Origin: Erythrophleum ivorense
Taxonomy: Eukaryota > Streptophyta > Magnoliopsida > Fabales > Fabaceae
Length of the DNA: 64,000 nucleotides
Direction: 5' to 3'
NCBI GenBank assembly: GCA_026724425.1
Contig: JAIUCV010000023.1
Coordinates: 4,965,958 to 5,029,957, forward strand
Shown here: positions 40,801-52,800 of the stretch, in pieces
Numbering within the stretch: the stretch's first letter is position 1
Layout: each line of letters starts with the position of its first letter
The notes under the pieces: model-generated
What the model saw: only the letters and a program-made list of their open reading frames with translations
Database searches by the model: none
What the model was told of the DNA's origin: nothing
Position numbers and translations under genes: made by a program

Positions 40801-43800
40801 CAATCCTTGGTTTGATAATGCAGAAGCTCGGGAATCTCGCCAAAAGATGAGCTTGAATTTAGACTGACGTGATTTTCGTTCAGCCAACTCAGCAGCAAGC
40901 TAGCAATCTTATTCCTATACGACACACTATTTCCATACAGCAGTCAACTTAGCAGCAAACCTAAGTCCCTTCCAAACAGCATGGGTTCCGTCATTTTGAA
41001 TTTAAAAGCCCTAAATTAATTTTCCCTACTCCTATATATATACAAACTTAGACCCTTAAACCCTATTTAAATTCTAGTTTACTTCTGCGGCAATCAACAG
41101 TTGATGCTGTGAGTGGGTGGCTACTAGCAAGGGAGAAGTCATCAAATTTCTTAATTTTTAGTATTTTCTTGAAGCAATTTCTTAACCTTTTTCTCTTAAG
41201 AAGTTATGGCTCCAAAAAAGAAGGTAAAAAAAGATATTGCTTGAGAGCACTGCAAGTCTCTGGAGATTCGGTTACATGTTAAATGTAACTATTGTCCTAA
41301 AACAATGTGGGAGGAGCATTTAGGATGAAACATCATCTAGCTGGAACACACAAAGAAGTTGCGCCATGTGAACAAGTACCAGAGGAGGTAAGAAATTTAT
41401 TTAAAAAAATTTTAAATGATATGAACAAGGATAGTGGTGATGATGTTGATTGCTTTGATGAAAAAGGAAACCAAGAACATGATTCACAAAATAAAAGGTC
41501 CATAGAAGCCTTTATAATAAAAGGAAAAGGAAGGAATGGATCTAGTTCTAAGCCCATGAAACAACAAACTATGAATGCAATGATAAAGGATAGAGATCAG
41601 GTGGTTAGAGATATCTGCAGGTGCATATATGGTAATGCATTACCATTTACTTTGGTAAAAAATCCATTATTTATTAATATGGTAAAATCAATTGGTGAAT
41701 ATGGTAGAGGATTGAAACCACTTACTTATCATGAAGTAAGAGTTTCATTTTTGAAGAAGGAAGTTGATCTTGTTAATGCCAATTTGGATAAATATAAAGT
41801 TGAATGGAAGAAAACTGGTTATACATTAATGTCAGATGGATGGACCGATGGAAAAGGTAAGTTTCTTACTAATTTTCTTGTTAATAGCCCTAAAGGAACT
41901 GTGTTTTTAAAATCTATTGACACCAGTAGTTTCATTAAAGATGCTAAAAAAATGTTTGAATTACTGGATGAGATGATGGTGGAAATTGGAGAGGAAAATG
42001 TGGTCCAAGTGGTAACAGACAGTGCCTCAGCCCTTGTATCTGCAGGAAATAAGTTGATGGACAAAAGAAAACAGCTCTTTTGGTCTCCTTGTGCTGCCCA
42101 CTGTCTTGATTTGATTTTTGAAGACATCGGTGATATTACGGTATTCCATAATACTATTAAAAAAGCAAAAAAAATTACGACTTTCATTTATAGGCACACT
42201 TGGGTGCTTAATTTGTTTAGAAGTTATTCTAAAGGAAAAGAGTTAGCTAGACCAGCAATAACAAGATTTGCCACATCTTATTTAACAATAAAGTCTATTT
42301 TGGATCAAAAGATTACGCTCATATTCATGTTTGCATCAGAAAAATGGGCTAAAAGTCCATATGTCTCTAGGAATGAAGCAAAAATTGTTGAAGACATAGT
42401 TTTAGCTAATTCAAGATTTTGGAAGTCTATCAAGTATTGCTTGAATTGTGTGTCTCCTCTTGTGAAAGTTCTTAGACTTGTGGACGGTGATTCAAAACTG
42501 GCGATGGGATATATTTATGAGGCTATGGATAGAGCAAAGGAACAAATAGCAAATAATTTTAATAATGTGGAAAGTAGATATAAAAAAATATGGGAAATTA
42601 TAGACAAACGTTGGGATTATCAACTCCACAGGCCTCTTCATGCAGCAGCATATTTTTTAAATCCTAAGTTTTACTTAGAAATAATTTTAATTTTTATGTA
42701 ATATAATTTTTTTATATTTTATTTATTAATATCTTGTTTTATCTTATTCCTAATAACTTTATAGGTTCCATTATGATCCAAAGTTTAACCCAGATATTGA
42801 GGTGAAGGTTGGATTATACAAAACATTGGACAAGATGTGTCCTGATATTAAGACTCGAGTCAAAATTGATTCTCAAATTAAGAAATTTGACAAAGCAGAG
42901 GGACTCTTTGGATATAGCTTAGCAATTGCAACTAAAGACAAAAAGCAACCTGGTAATTATTCATTTAGTAATATAATTTATTACTTTATTTATTTTAAAT
43001 ATTATATATAGTAATTAATCAAATTTTTATTCATATATATACATTTTTTTCCTAGCTTTATGGTGGAATAGTTTTGGAGAAGAGTGTAAAGAGCTACAAA
43101 CACTTGCCATTCGCATCTTAAGCCTCACTTGTAGCGCTACGGGATGTGAGAGGAATTGGAGTGTATTTGATCATATCCACTCTAAAAGAAGAAACCACTT
43201 AAAGCAACAAAGGTTAAATGCTCTTGTATTTGTTAAATATAATCTTCAACTTGAGATTAGACAAAAGCAAAGGGAGGCAAAAGGAGATACATATGATCCT
43301 ATTTGTTTATCAAATCTTGAATCTGATGATGAGTGGATTACTGAACAAGAGGAGCCTTGCTTGGAAGGAAATTCTTGGATGGATATTCATGAGTGCTTCA
43401 AGATTAATGAAGGAAATCCTAGTAAATAGAGAAAAAGGGATATTACACTTGCAATCTTAAACTTCTTTTTATAAATTAGTTTTTCTCGTTTAGTCACTTA
43501 TCTTATATAATATAATTACATATGTGATATGTTTATTTTTAGGTCCGCGAAACCTTAATGCCAACAAGATCGATAAAGGAAAAGGCATTCAAATACAAGA
43601 TAATGTTGCACAGGACAAAGGAAAAGGCATTCAGATACAAAATAATACCGAACAAGACATTGGAGATAATGATAACACTGAAGAAGAAGAAGAAGAAGAA
43701 GAAGAAGAGGATGAAGGAATCATCACGTTGGATGATGATAAAAATAATAGTGATAGTGATGATATTAGTCTCGATGAATAGGAAGATAATTAATTTTAAA

Positions 43801-46800
43801 CTTGATTATTTATGAGTTTTTTTATTTATTAAACTTATTACTTAGAAGATAGTTACTAAATTGTGACTTATAAATTATATTTTTGTTTTTTGAGACCTAT
43901 AGTTAAATTTTTGTCAATTCTCATTTAAATTTAATATTATAAATTTTTTTATATATACAATTATATTACTTTTAAATATATCTTTGAATTATACGATTCG
44001 ATACGATTTACGATTCAAAAATTAACTTTCCGATTCACGATTTGAATCGCGATTTGATTACTATGATTAAAACATATCAACAAAGTCTTAAGTACTTGTT
44101 GGATCAGAACATGAGGACTTCCTTCCTAAATTTTGGGTTGGCCAAGCTAATGGAATACAATCATGAAGTTCAGTATAAAAAAGGGGTTGACAATAGAGCT
44201 GCAGATGCTCTCTCTAGAATGCAAGGAGCTGAGTTACTTTAAATGGCTGTTTCAGCAATCTCTAGATGGCAGAAGAAACCAGACTCTAGGCACTAGGATA
44301 CTCACCTAATGGCCATCATCTCCCACCTCACTCAACACAGCGACACTCAATCTAAATACACCTGGGAAAGGCAGACCTTGAGGAGGAAAGGGAAGATAGT
44401 CATTGGAGATAATGTTAAGCTAAGGAAGACACTACTTTCATGGATGCATGACTCACCTCAGGGGGTCATTCAGGTGTTATAGCTACTTATCACATACTCA
44501 AAGGCGTTTTTTGGTGGAAGAATATGGAAGCAGATGTTAAAGAATATGTGAAGCAGCGTGAGGTGTGCACTAGGTGTAAAGGAGAGACCATTGCAAACCT
44601 TGATTTTCTCCAACCTCCACCAATTCCTTCTAAGGTGTGGATGAGAAACTCCAAAGATTTCATTGAAGGGTTGCCCAAGTCAGGAGGAAAGGATACCATA
44701 CTAGTAGTAATTGATAGAATGAGCAAATATGCTCACTTTACAGCTCTCAGCCATCCTTTCATATCAGCCCATCTAGCTCAACATTTCCTTGATAATGTGT
44801 ACAAGCTACATGGAGCTCCAGTAGACATTTGTTAGTGACAGAGATCCTGTTTTTCCGAGCAACTTTTGGAAGGAATTTATGGCACAGTTGGGGATCCAGC
44901 AAAACCTCACCTCAGCCTATCACCCTCAACCTGATAGGCAAGCTGAAGTTTTGAACCGTTGCCTTGATACTTATTTGAGGCGTATGACATGGGAGAAATT
45001 GAAAGAATGGCATAAGTGGTTATCTCTTGCTGAATGGTGGTACAATACCACCTTTTACTCATCTATTCAAGCTATAACCTATGAAGTTTAGTATGGACAG
45101 AAGCCACCTATACATATACCTTATATAGCACAAGATTCAATGGTAGAAGCCATTGACCAATCATTCACATCAAGGGAAGAGATGCTAGCCTTAGTTAAGC
45201 ATCACTTGCATAGGGCCTCTAACAAAATGAAACAGCAAGCTGATAAAAAGAGGACCAACAGGGAATTTCAGGGGGGAGAGTGGGTGTTCCTCAAACTTCT
45301 AGGCAGGTGTCAGCAGCTTCCAGGGGTACTTAGAAATTGGCTCCATGCTATTTCGGACCTTATAAGATCATCAAGTGCATTGGGCTAGTTGCTTATAATC
45401 TAGACCTACCAGCTTCATCTAGAATCCAAAATACTTTTCATGTCTCACTGCTTAAGCCTTGGCATGGACCAGCTACAGCCCAAAGACATCCCCCACTTGA
45501 TTGGCCAGCACAACCTATGGAGTTAGTTCTTGAGAAAATACTGCATCGAAGGCTGATTCAGAAGAAAGGCAGGCCTATGATTTACAAAGGGTTCACCCAG
45601 GGTTCATCAATGTAAATAACCCTTGAGGACAAGGGTCTTTTAGGGAGGGAAGTATTGTAAGGAGTATTATGTAGTGAAAGAAATTAGTTAGGGAGTTAAT
45701 AACTAACTAACAAGCTGTTAGTCTGTTATTAGCTACCTATACTATAAATAGCTTTGTACAGTAACGTTGGGTATTAAATAAGATTCTGTTGAAGAGTTTC
45801 CTTCTATTTTCCCTCTTTTTCTTCTTCCTCTTCTATTCTTCCTATCAAATCACCACTCCAAACAGCCTTAGAGTGAGTGAAACTACTGCAATTCTCATCA
45901 CTGGCCATGGTCTAAATGGGTATAATTACCTTCAATGGTCCCATTTATTGATGATGTATGTGTGTGGCAGAGGTAAGGATGATTACCTCACTGGAGAAGC
46001 CAAGCAGTCAAATAAAGTTGACTCCAAATTCAAAATTTAGAATGCTAAAAACAACATGGTCATGTCATGGCTCATCAATTTCATGACAAATGGCACTGGG
46101 GAGAATTTTCTCCTCTGTGAGACAGCCAATGACATTTGGGAAGCACCTTGAGAAACCTATTCCTCAAGTGAAAACACTGCAGCTTTATTCAAAATAGAAG
46201 GAATCCTCCATAACTTGAGGCAGGGGGAGATGGCTGTGAATCAGTATTTCAACACTCTCACAAGGTATTGGCAGCAATTGGACATCTTTGAGACCTATAA
46301 TTTGGGCATGCAGTGCTGATTTAGCCAATTACAAGAAAAATGTAGAGAGAAAAAGGAGGTACAAAATTTTATTGGGGATGTATAGCACCACTGAAGAAGT
46401 CAAAGGAGGGATTCTGAGTGCTAGATCTCTTCCCTCACTCAAAAAAGTATTTTCTGGGATTACACGTGAGGAGAGAAGGAAGAAATTAACTCGGAACCCA
46501 AAATTCTCAAATTAACCCTGAGTCTTCTGCCCTTGTTGCTTGCGGAACAAATAACCCTGAACTGGACTTCAAACAGAAAAAACAAACCAGGACATACCAA
46601 GGAGGTTTATTGGAAGGACCTACAAATTGAAAGTCTAAACAAAGGAATGAAGTTCAAGGCTATGTAGCAAGCAGTGAAAAGAGAACTCGCACAGAAATCA
46701 CCCTCTTTAGCAAGGAGCAAATGGAATTACTTCAACAGATCTTGCATAATTAACCACCATCTTCCTCTGAGAATATCATTGGGGTAGAAACTGTGGCTCA

Positions 46801-49800
46801 ATCAGGTATATTTCCTATTGCCTTAAGTTTCTCAAACACCAAGCAACACCTCTTAGATCGTTGATTATGGAGCAACTGACCACATGACAGTAATGCTTCC
46901 CTCCTTTGATTCATTGACTCCTTGCAATGGAAATATGATGACAAGAATAGGTGATGGATCTCTATCTAAGATAGAGAGTACTGGAACAGTAAAGTTGTCA
47001 GAAAAATCGTTCCTATAGGATGTCTTACTTGTACCCAATTTGACTTGTAATCCACTGTCCACTAGCAAGCTAGCTAAAGACCTTAATTTTCTTGGTAACA
47101 TTACTCTGGCGGCTGCAAATTTCAGGACTCTGATGGAGGGAAAATGATTGGCAGTGCTGAGGAGTGTACAGGGCTATATCTCATCAAAAAACCTGAAATT
47201 TTCTTAGAAAAAAACTCTACTAGTAATCTTCCTATAATCATTAGTGAGGCAATGCTATGGCATTATAGGTTTAGGGCACCCCAACTACCAATATTCAAGA
47301 AAATGTATCCTCACTTATGCAATAAAAATTCCATTCCTTTTCAATGTGAAGTGTGTCAACTTTCAAAGAAAATCAAAGCAAATAAAAATTCCTATGCCTC
47401 GCACAATAACAAACCAACACAGCCATTTGGCATGATTCACAGTAACATTTGGGGATCCTCCAAAGCCAAAAATCTCACAAGGACTAGATGGTTCATTACC
47501 ATTATTGATGACCACACCAGACTCACTTGGATTTACCTAATGAAAGAAAAATCCAAGACGACCAATATATTCAAACAATTTAACACCTTTGTCCAAACCC
47601 AATTCCAAGCCAAAATAAAAATCCTAAGATCTATGATGGGACCCAACCCACTCAAGCAACTCAGACAGGGAGCAGAAGACAAAAGGGAGTAAAAGAAGGA
47701 GGACAAGGTGGGACTACTCGATCAAAAAGGAGAACCGAAGGTCAGACAAAAGGTCCCAAAGTATATAGCTGAAAGAGACAGAAAAACGGGCAAAAAGGGG
47801 AAGTAATGATTAAAAAAGTAGGAGGGGCAGTAATAGGTAGAAAGCAGTACAAAACAGAATTACTGACTAAGACAGAGGGAGGACCATTTATTTGGGAGGA
47901 GTGTTTTGGGAGAGTTCTGGCCTCTCAAAAGCCAGAGACCTTTTCTTCTTCTTTCTTGTTCTTTCTACAGACTGCAAGGGTGTAATTGGGGGCTGGGTTT
48001 TGACTTGTATCAGTTCATAAGGCTTTGAAGGACTGATACAGATCTTTTATTGTCATTTTGGCAATATAAAAACATAAGTTTCCTCTTGTTATTCTGCACT
48101 TTTGAATTCTGGGTGGTCTTTGTGAGTGAGTATTATAGGAAAATCCTATCATTTGGTATCAGAGCTATTGAGGTCTGGGCATGGTGAATATACAAGTGGA
48201 GGGAAGAATTGACAACCTGGATCATCAAGTTTCTGGGGTAAAGGAAAATGTGGAAAGCTTGGACAGAAAAGTGGGAGCACCGCAAGAGATAGTGATGGAG
48301 ATGTGCGACACATTTGCCAGAATGGAGGAAAGGAATAGAGCAAGGGATGAATCCCACCTTGCTCCTGCTGCTCAGAATGATGTGTGGACTGAAGTGGAAG
48401 ATGTGCAGGAAGCAGCTCTGCCACAGACAGGAAGGTGAGCAAGTTTCGAAAGCTGGAACTTCCCCTGTTCTCTGGAGAAAACCCAATAGGGTGTGTTTTC
48501 AGATAAGTTATTGTATAGCATTGTATTTACGATCTCTCTGTTGCACTCATCCCATGGATTCCTCAAGGGCACTACCCTGACAGATAAGTGGAAAGATTGG
48601 AGAACCTTTTAATGTTTTAATGACCCTATTTTTTCCTGCTGTATTTTATTTTATTACCTTTGTAAATGAGGACATCTTATTCTCCTATTTTTACTGTTTC
48701 TTCCCTCTCTGAGAAAAAAAAAAAGTTCTTCATTTCCGAGAAATAAAAAAGAAAATTAGTCTTTATGACAAGAATATTCGTAAGTAAAAAGTAATTACCA
48801 TGACCAGGTATAAGGGAGCCAGAGTCTTTAACACCAGCATCACGTTTAATCATTGATTCAGTGAGATCACCAAAAACAGACCCAAAGAAATTCAGAACAC
48901 CAAAAGCCATTGCACTGAAAAAACCCATGCAAACAGGGAAAGTTACCACAAGTCCATACATGTAGAACTATAAGGAAGGCCATTTACTAATTGAGAGGGG
49001 CCTATTACTGCAATGACAAAACCTGATAACGCACTTCAATATCCTAAACAAGTGTGGGCAATTAATGGCACATGACAACCATCTATGCTATCATTATACA
49101 CTTCAGATCCAGGCTATGAAGCAAAAATAACCAGTTACCAAGAAAGTGGGTAATCAACAATAATATGATTGATCGATACACTGATGCTGCACATCTCAGT
49201 TACTGTCATCATGTCTAGAAACTGAAAGAAGATCCATATTTTCTATTTACAAATATATTTACCATGAGAAGGTAATCAAAACTAATTTTCCCTAACATCA
49301 TATTGCCAGAAAATAATATATGAATAAAATTATTAAAGAAACTACTCTAAGCAGTTTGATGGGAATATATTTAGAAAAGCCACCAATTAATCTGTAATGG
49401 TCACAATCAACAAATAAAAAAGTTAGTTGACATGCCATTAAGTACTGCCCAATTATAATTATATAAGCATTGTGCAAATCCAACATAACTTTTTTCTTTT
49501 TTAAAAGACTATGTAAATTCCCACTCACAAATTTTTATTAAACAAATGCATACAATAGCACATCACCATTGAAAACATTGAGATTAAATTGAGGGCAGAA
49601 GGAGTACCTTAACAAAGATGTTGGCCAGCTGAAAATATTTGACAATACAACAGATGTAAATATACACCCACAGAAGCCTATAATAGTTCCCTCCCATGTC
49701 TTCTTGGGACTTATAGTAGTAAGTGGTGTCCTACCAAATGCCTGCATGGAGGTAAACATGAACCTCATAATAGAAGGCCAGAATAAGGGTTTATTTATTC

Positions 49801-52800
49801 AAAATATGAAAGAAACAAATCATTAGAATGTGATATCAAGGAAACCTAATAATTTATATCCTGCCAAATTCACAATCATAGCCAAGCCAAACTGAGTTAA
49901 GTCTTAGTATGCTCAAGTTTGGATACATAAACTAACTAAAAAAAAAAATTGGAGAACTTTGTTTACCATGTATGTGGGTATATAACAAAAACTTATTATA
50001 AAAAAATTATAATTTTCAATTATACAGAAATTATGGTATTTATCTATGATTTTTGATAAAATCATATATAAATGGAGATACACACACATATTACTTTATC
50101 AATAACCAAGTTATTTGTAAGCTTAATATGTTGCTCAAAGCCTTGAACCCATTCACTTAGTAAATGACCTGAGCCAAATTTGAACTCTTACCAAGCCAAA
50201 CTCAAGTAACTCACAAAACAGTTCATTTATTTTGTTTTGCACCTATATATAATCAATAACTGCCATTGGCATGCAATTGATTGTTTGTCGCCAGAGATAT
50301 GAAGACTGTAATTTTAGGATCCATTTTCTGTCATATCAGCATATCTCATGAAAAGCCACTTGGTAGGGCACTAATATGACACATCATTTGTACACACAAT
50401 GATCTAAGGAATCAAGCAAGCTAGGAAGCATGGACATTGACTTGGACATGGTAACACAACAAAAGCTAAAGTGTCCATATGTGATTTAAAGTGTTGCATC
50501 GTGTCTAATACAAGTATTCAACATGTGTGGGACATGGACATGGCTTCTTCTTCTTCTTTTTCTTTTTTTTTTTGGGGGGTGCGCCGGGGGGGGGGGTTTG
50601 GTGCGCTTCATAGCAAGCACATAGTAATGACAACCAGAGTTGGCATATTACCAAATGTAAATATCACATCTGAAAACAAGTGATGAGTGCAGGAAAAAAT
50701 AATGGAAGTAGCAGATCCAAAAGCCTGATTTACCTTGCCACCAAGAAATGCAAATGTATCAGCTGCAATTATGCTGCTTATGGAAATCAAAGTTGCTACA
50801 AGACCAACTGTCCAATGAGCTTGACCACCAAGAAGCACAGGCCATGTTGCACCTATTCCTACCAAAATTAATCTGGTTACAACAAACAGGTAATTCGAGC
50901 CACACAGAGCAGAGGAAAGAGGGGGAGGAGGGCAGTGCCCAACAAAAATAGTTGGAACTACTTATTTTTCAATCAAGCTTTGTAACTTAGTTTAATGCTG
51001 CAAGCTGAAGAAACCAACTTTCAAAACCACAGCTGAAGGTTAAATTCTCACATCCAAGGTCCAACACATGTATTTTAAGTCACAGAAAAAATTAAAAATA
51101 AAAAAAAGGTATTCAAGAGAATTTCCAAGTAGATTTTGTTTTTTATTTTTTTGGGGGGGGGGGACATGAAAAAAAAAGAAAGACCCCTAGATGTCGTAGC
51201 CCATAATTAAGTATTAAGCCATGAACATAGATTAGCTGCAGGACTATGCCAAACATCCCACTAACATTAGCAGAAAATAAAATAAACATGAAAACAGGGA
51301 AAAGATTGTCTAGTGCCAGTAAAACCCTACTTCAGAAAATTAGAGTTAGAGAGGGCATAGGCAGGGAGAGTGGTACAGAGTTCAGAGAAAGAACTGGATC
51401 TCAATATCAGTGTATTTTTTCTAAGTCAATCAGTCAACATCACACTCTTCTAACTATCTCCTATTTATATCGCATAAGAGAAGTCAGCTAATTACAGTTA
51501 GGGAGTTAGCTTCCCAACCACCTTCAACAATTCTGAACTACTAACTAAGTAACAACTTTCCCATCTTTTATTATTATTACTACTTATCACATGTATCAGA
51601 GATTGTTAAAAATTACAGTAATTATGGCAACTTGCTTCCAGATATTTGTTTTTCTTAATAAAAAGGAGATTGACCCTGGCAGTGTTTGAAAACTTAATGC
51701 TATGCCTAGAGCTCAACAAAGGAAAGTATCACTACAATGTAGCGAAATTACTACGCTAACCGTGGAACAACTCATGATGACTTTAGTAATTGTAGAATGT
51801 AGAAAGTAGAAAGTAAATAGAGGCAGAATAATTTTGAAAGAGTAAGAAAGTAGGCTGATGCTGTACTACATTTATGATAAGGTAAAGCAAACACAGCATA
51901 TAATACAAGCTTAAGAGTATACAGCTAGCCTAATATTTACACTTAATTCTATTTGTAATGACCATTATATGTTCTGTACACATTGAGATTTAAATAAATA
52001 TATGATTGCAGAGTGTTAAAGTTCATTAAAGCAAGTTTTCTCTCCATCTGTATTATTAGACAGTCGACACAATATGTTCCAATTTCACAAGAAGTGAATA
52101 TGTCAAAATAAAGCTGACCAGGGATAAACAAAATAAGTTTTCCAAAAACGCATAACTTAACAGGAACTTTTAATGATAACTGTAACTGTTAAACTTTTCC
52201 TAATTAGAGAACTGAAGAAGCCAATTACTTACTGGTGTTCAGGGCTGGAGCTGCTAAACCACATCGAAGTTTAACCCAAAAGCAGGGAAGATAGCCACAA
52301 TAAAATAGCCCAAAGATGGCACTACTTAGTTGTGCAAAACGAGGATTTCCTCTTTGTAAGAGTAATGCCATAGCCACAACAAAAGCAGCAGAAGTCACAG
52401 AAACATCAATATGACCACGATACCTAGGCATGTATCAGAAGCACCCATCAGCAACCGATAGCCACTAACCTTTCAAACCCAAAGTCACAGATGAACAAAT
52501 ATGTTTCATAAGAAGTACCGTACACAAGTCTTCTCACCATGCAATTAAAAGCAAAGCAAGCTTATCAATGTACAGCCATTCACAACTATATGAGTGGCAA
52601 AAGACAATGTCGTCCATTCCTAGCCATTATTGGAATATAATAATTACATAAAATGATGTATATATGAAGATCATGATCATTCTTGAACTACCAAATAACT
52701 TGTAAATCAACATCATAGTTCATAATTAAAATTTTAATTTCAAGAAGAAATTGATGCAATATTGTATATCATGATGAACAATGAAATTATAGTTCTCAAA

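Larger units (their letters stand above)
29673..45847 (+). mobile_element. Gypsy (Ty3) LTR retrotransposon, interrupted by later insertions
   Basis: The 5' LTR is 29673-29873 and the 3' LTR 45656-45847. Both open TGTxAGGAGTATTATGTAGT and contain CTATACTATAAATAGC as a TATA region. A primer site (GGTATCAAAGCC) follows the 5' LTR, and a purine tract (TTTTAGGGAGGGAAG) precedes the 3' LTR. Flanks AATTG / AATCA are a decayed 5-bp target duplication, and removing one copy restores the copia-A gag frame. Gag, protease, RT, part of RNase H, integrase and a C-terminal domain are present in two blocks separated by about 11.4 kb of inserted copia, LINE and hAT DNA. Confidence 0.85.
25850..48798 (-). other. 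Intron 6 of the CDP-DAG synthase gene, 22,949 bp
   Basis: Donor GT at 48798-48797 and acceptor AG at 25851-25850. The other introns of this gene are 707, 991, 1374, 992 and 693 bp, so this one is more than ten times longer than any of them. The excess is made of nested transposons described separately. Sequence at about 25850-29370 and 48493-48798 has no recognised complete element and may include original intron. Confidence 0.88.

Noticed and set aside
40643..44054. CAGGGCATTCC as a hAT left terminal repeat
   Set aside because: No matching inverted copy is present near 44054, so element ends are left undefined.
48133..48572. Several minus-strand frames near 48.1-48.6 kb
   Set aside because: Opposite the LTR/gag fragment whose plus-strand reading has recognisable gag wording.
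50471..50683. Plus-strand frame crossing the poly(T)/poly(G) tract
   Set aside because: Low-complexity translation in an intron; no motif.
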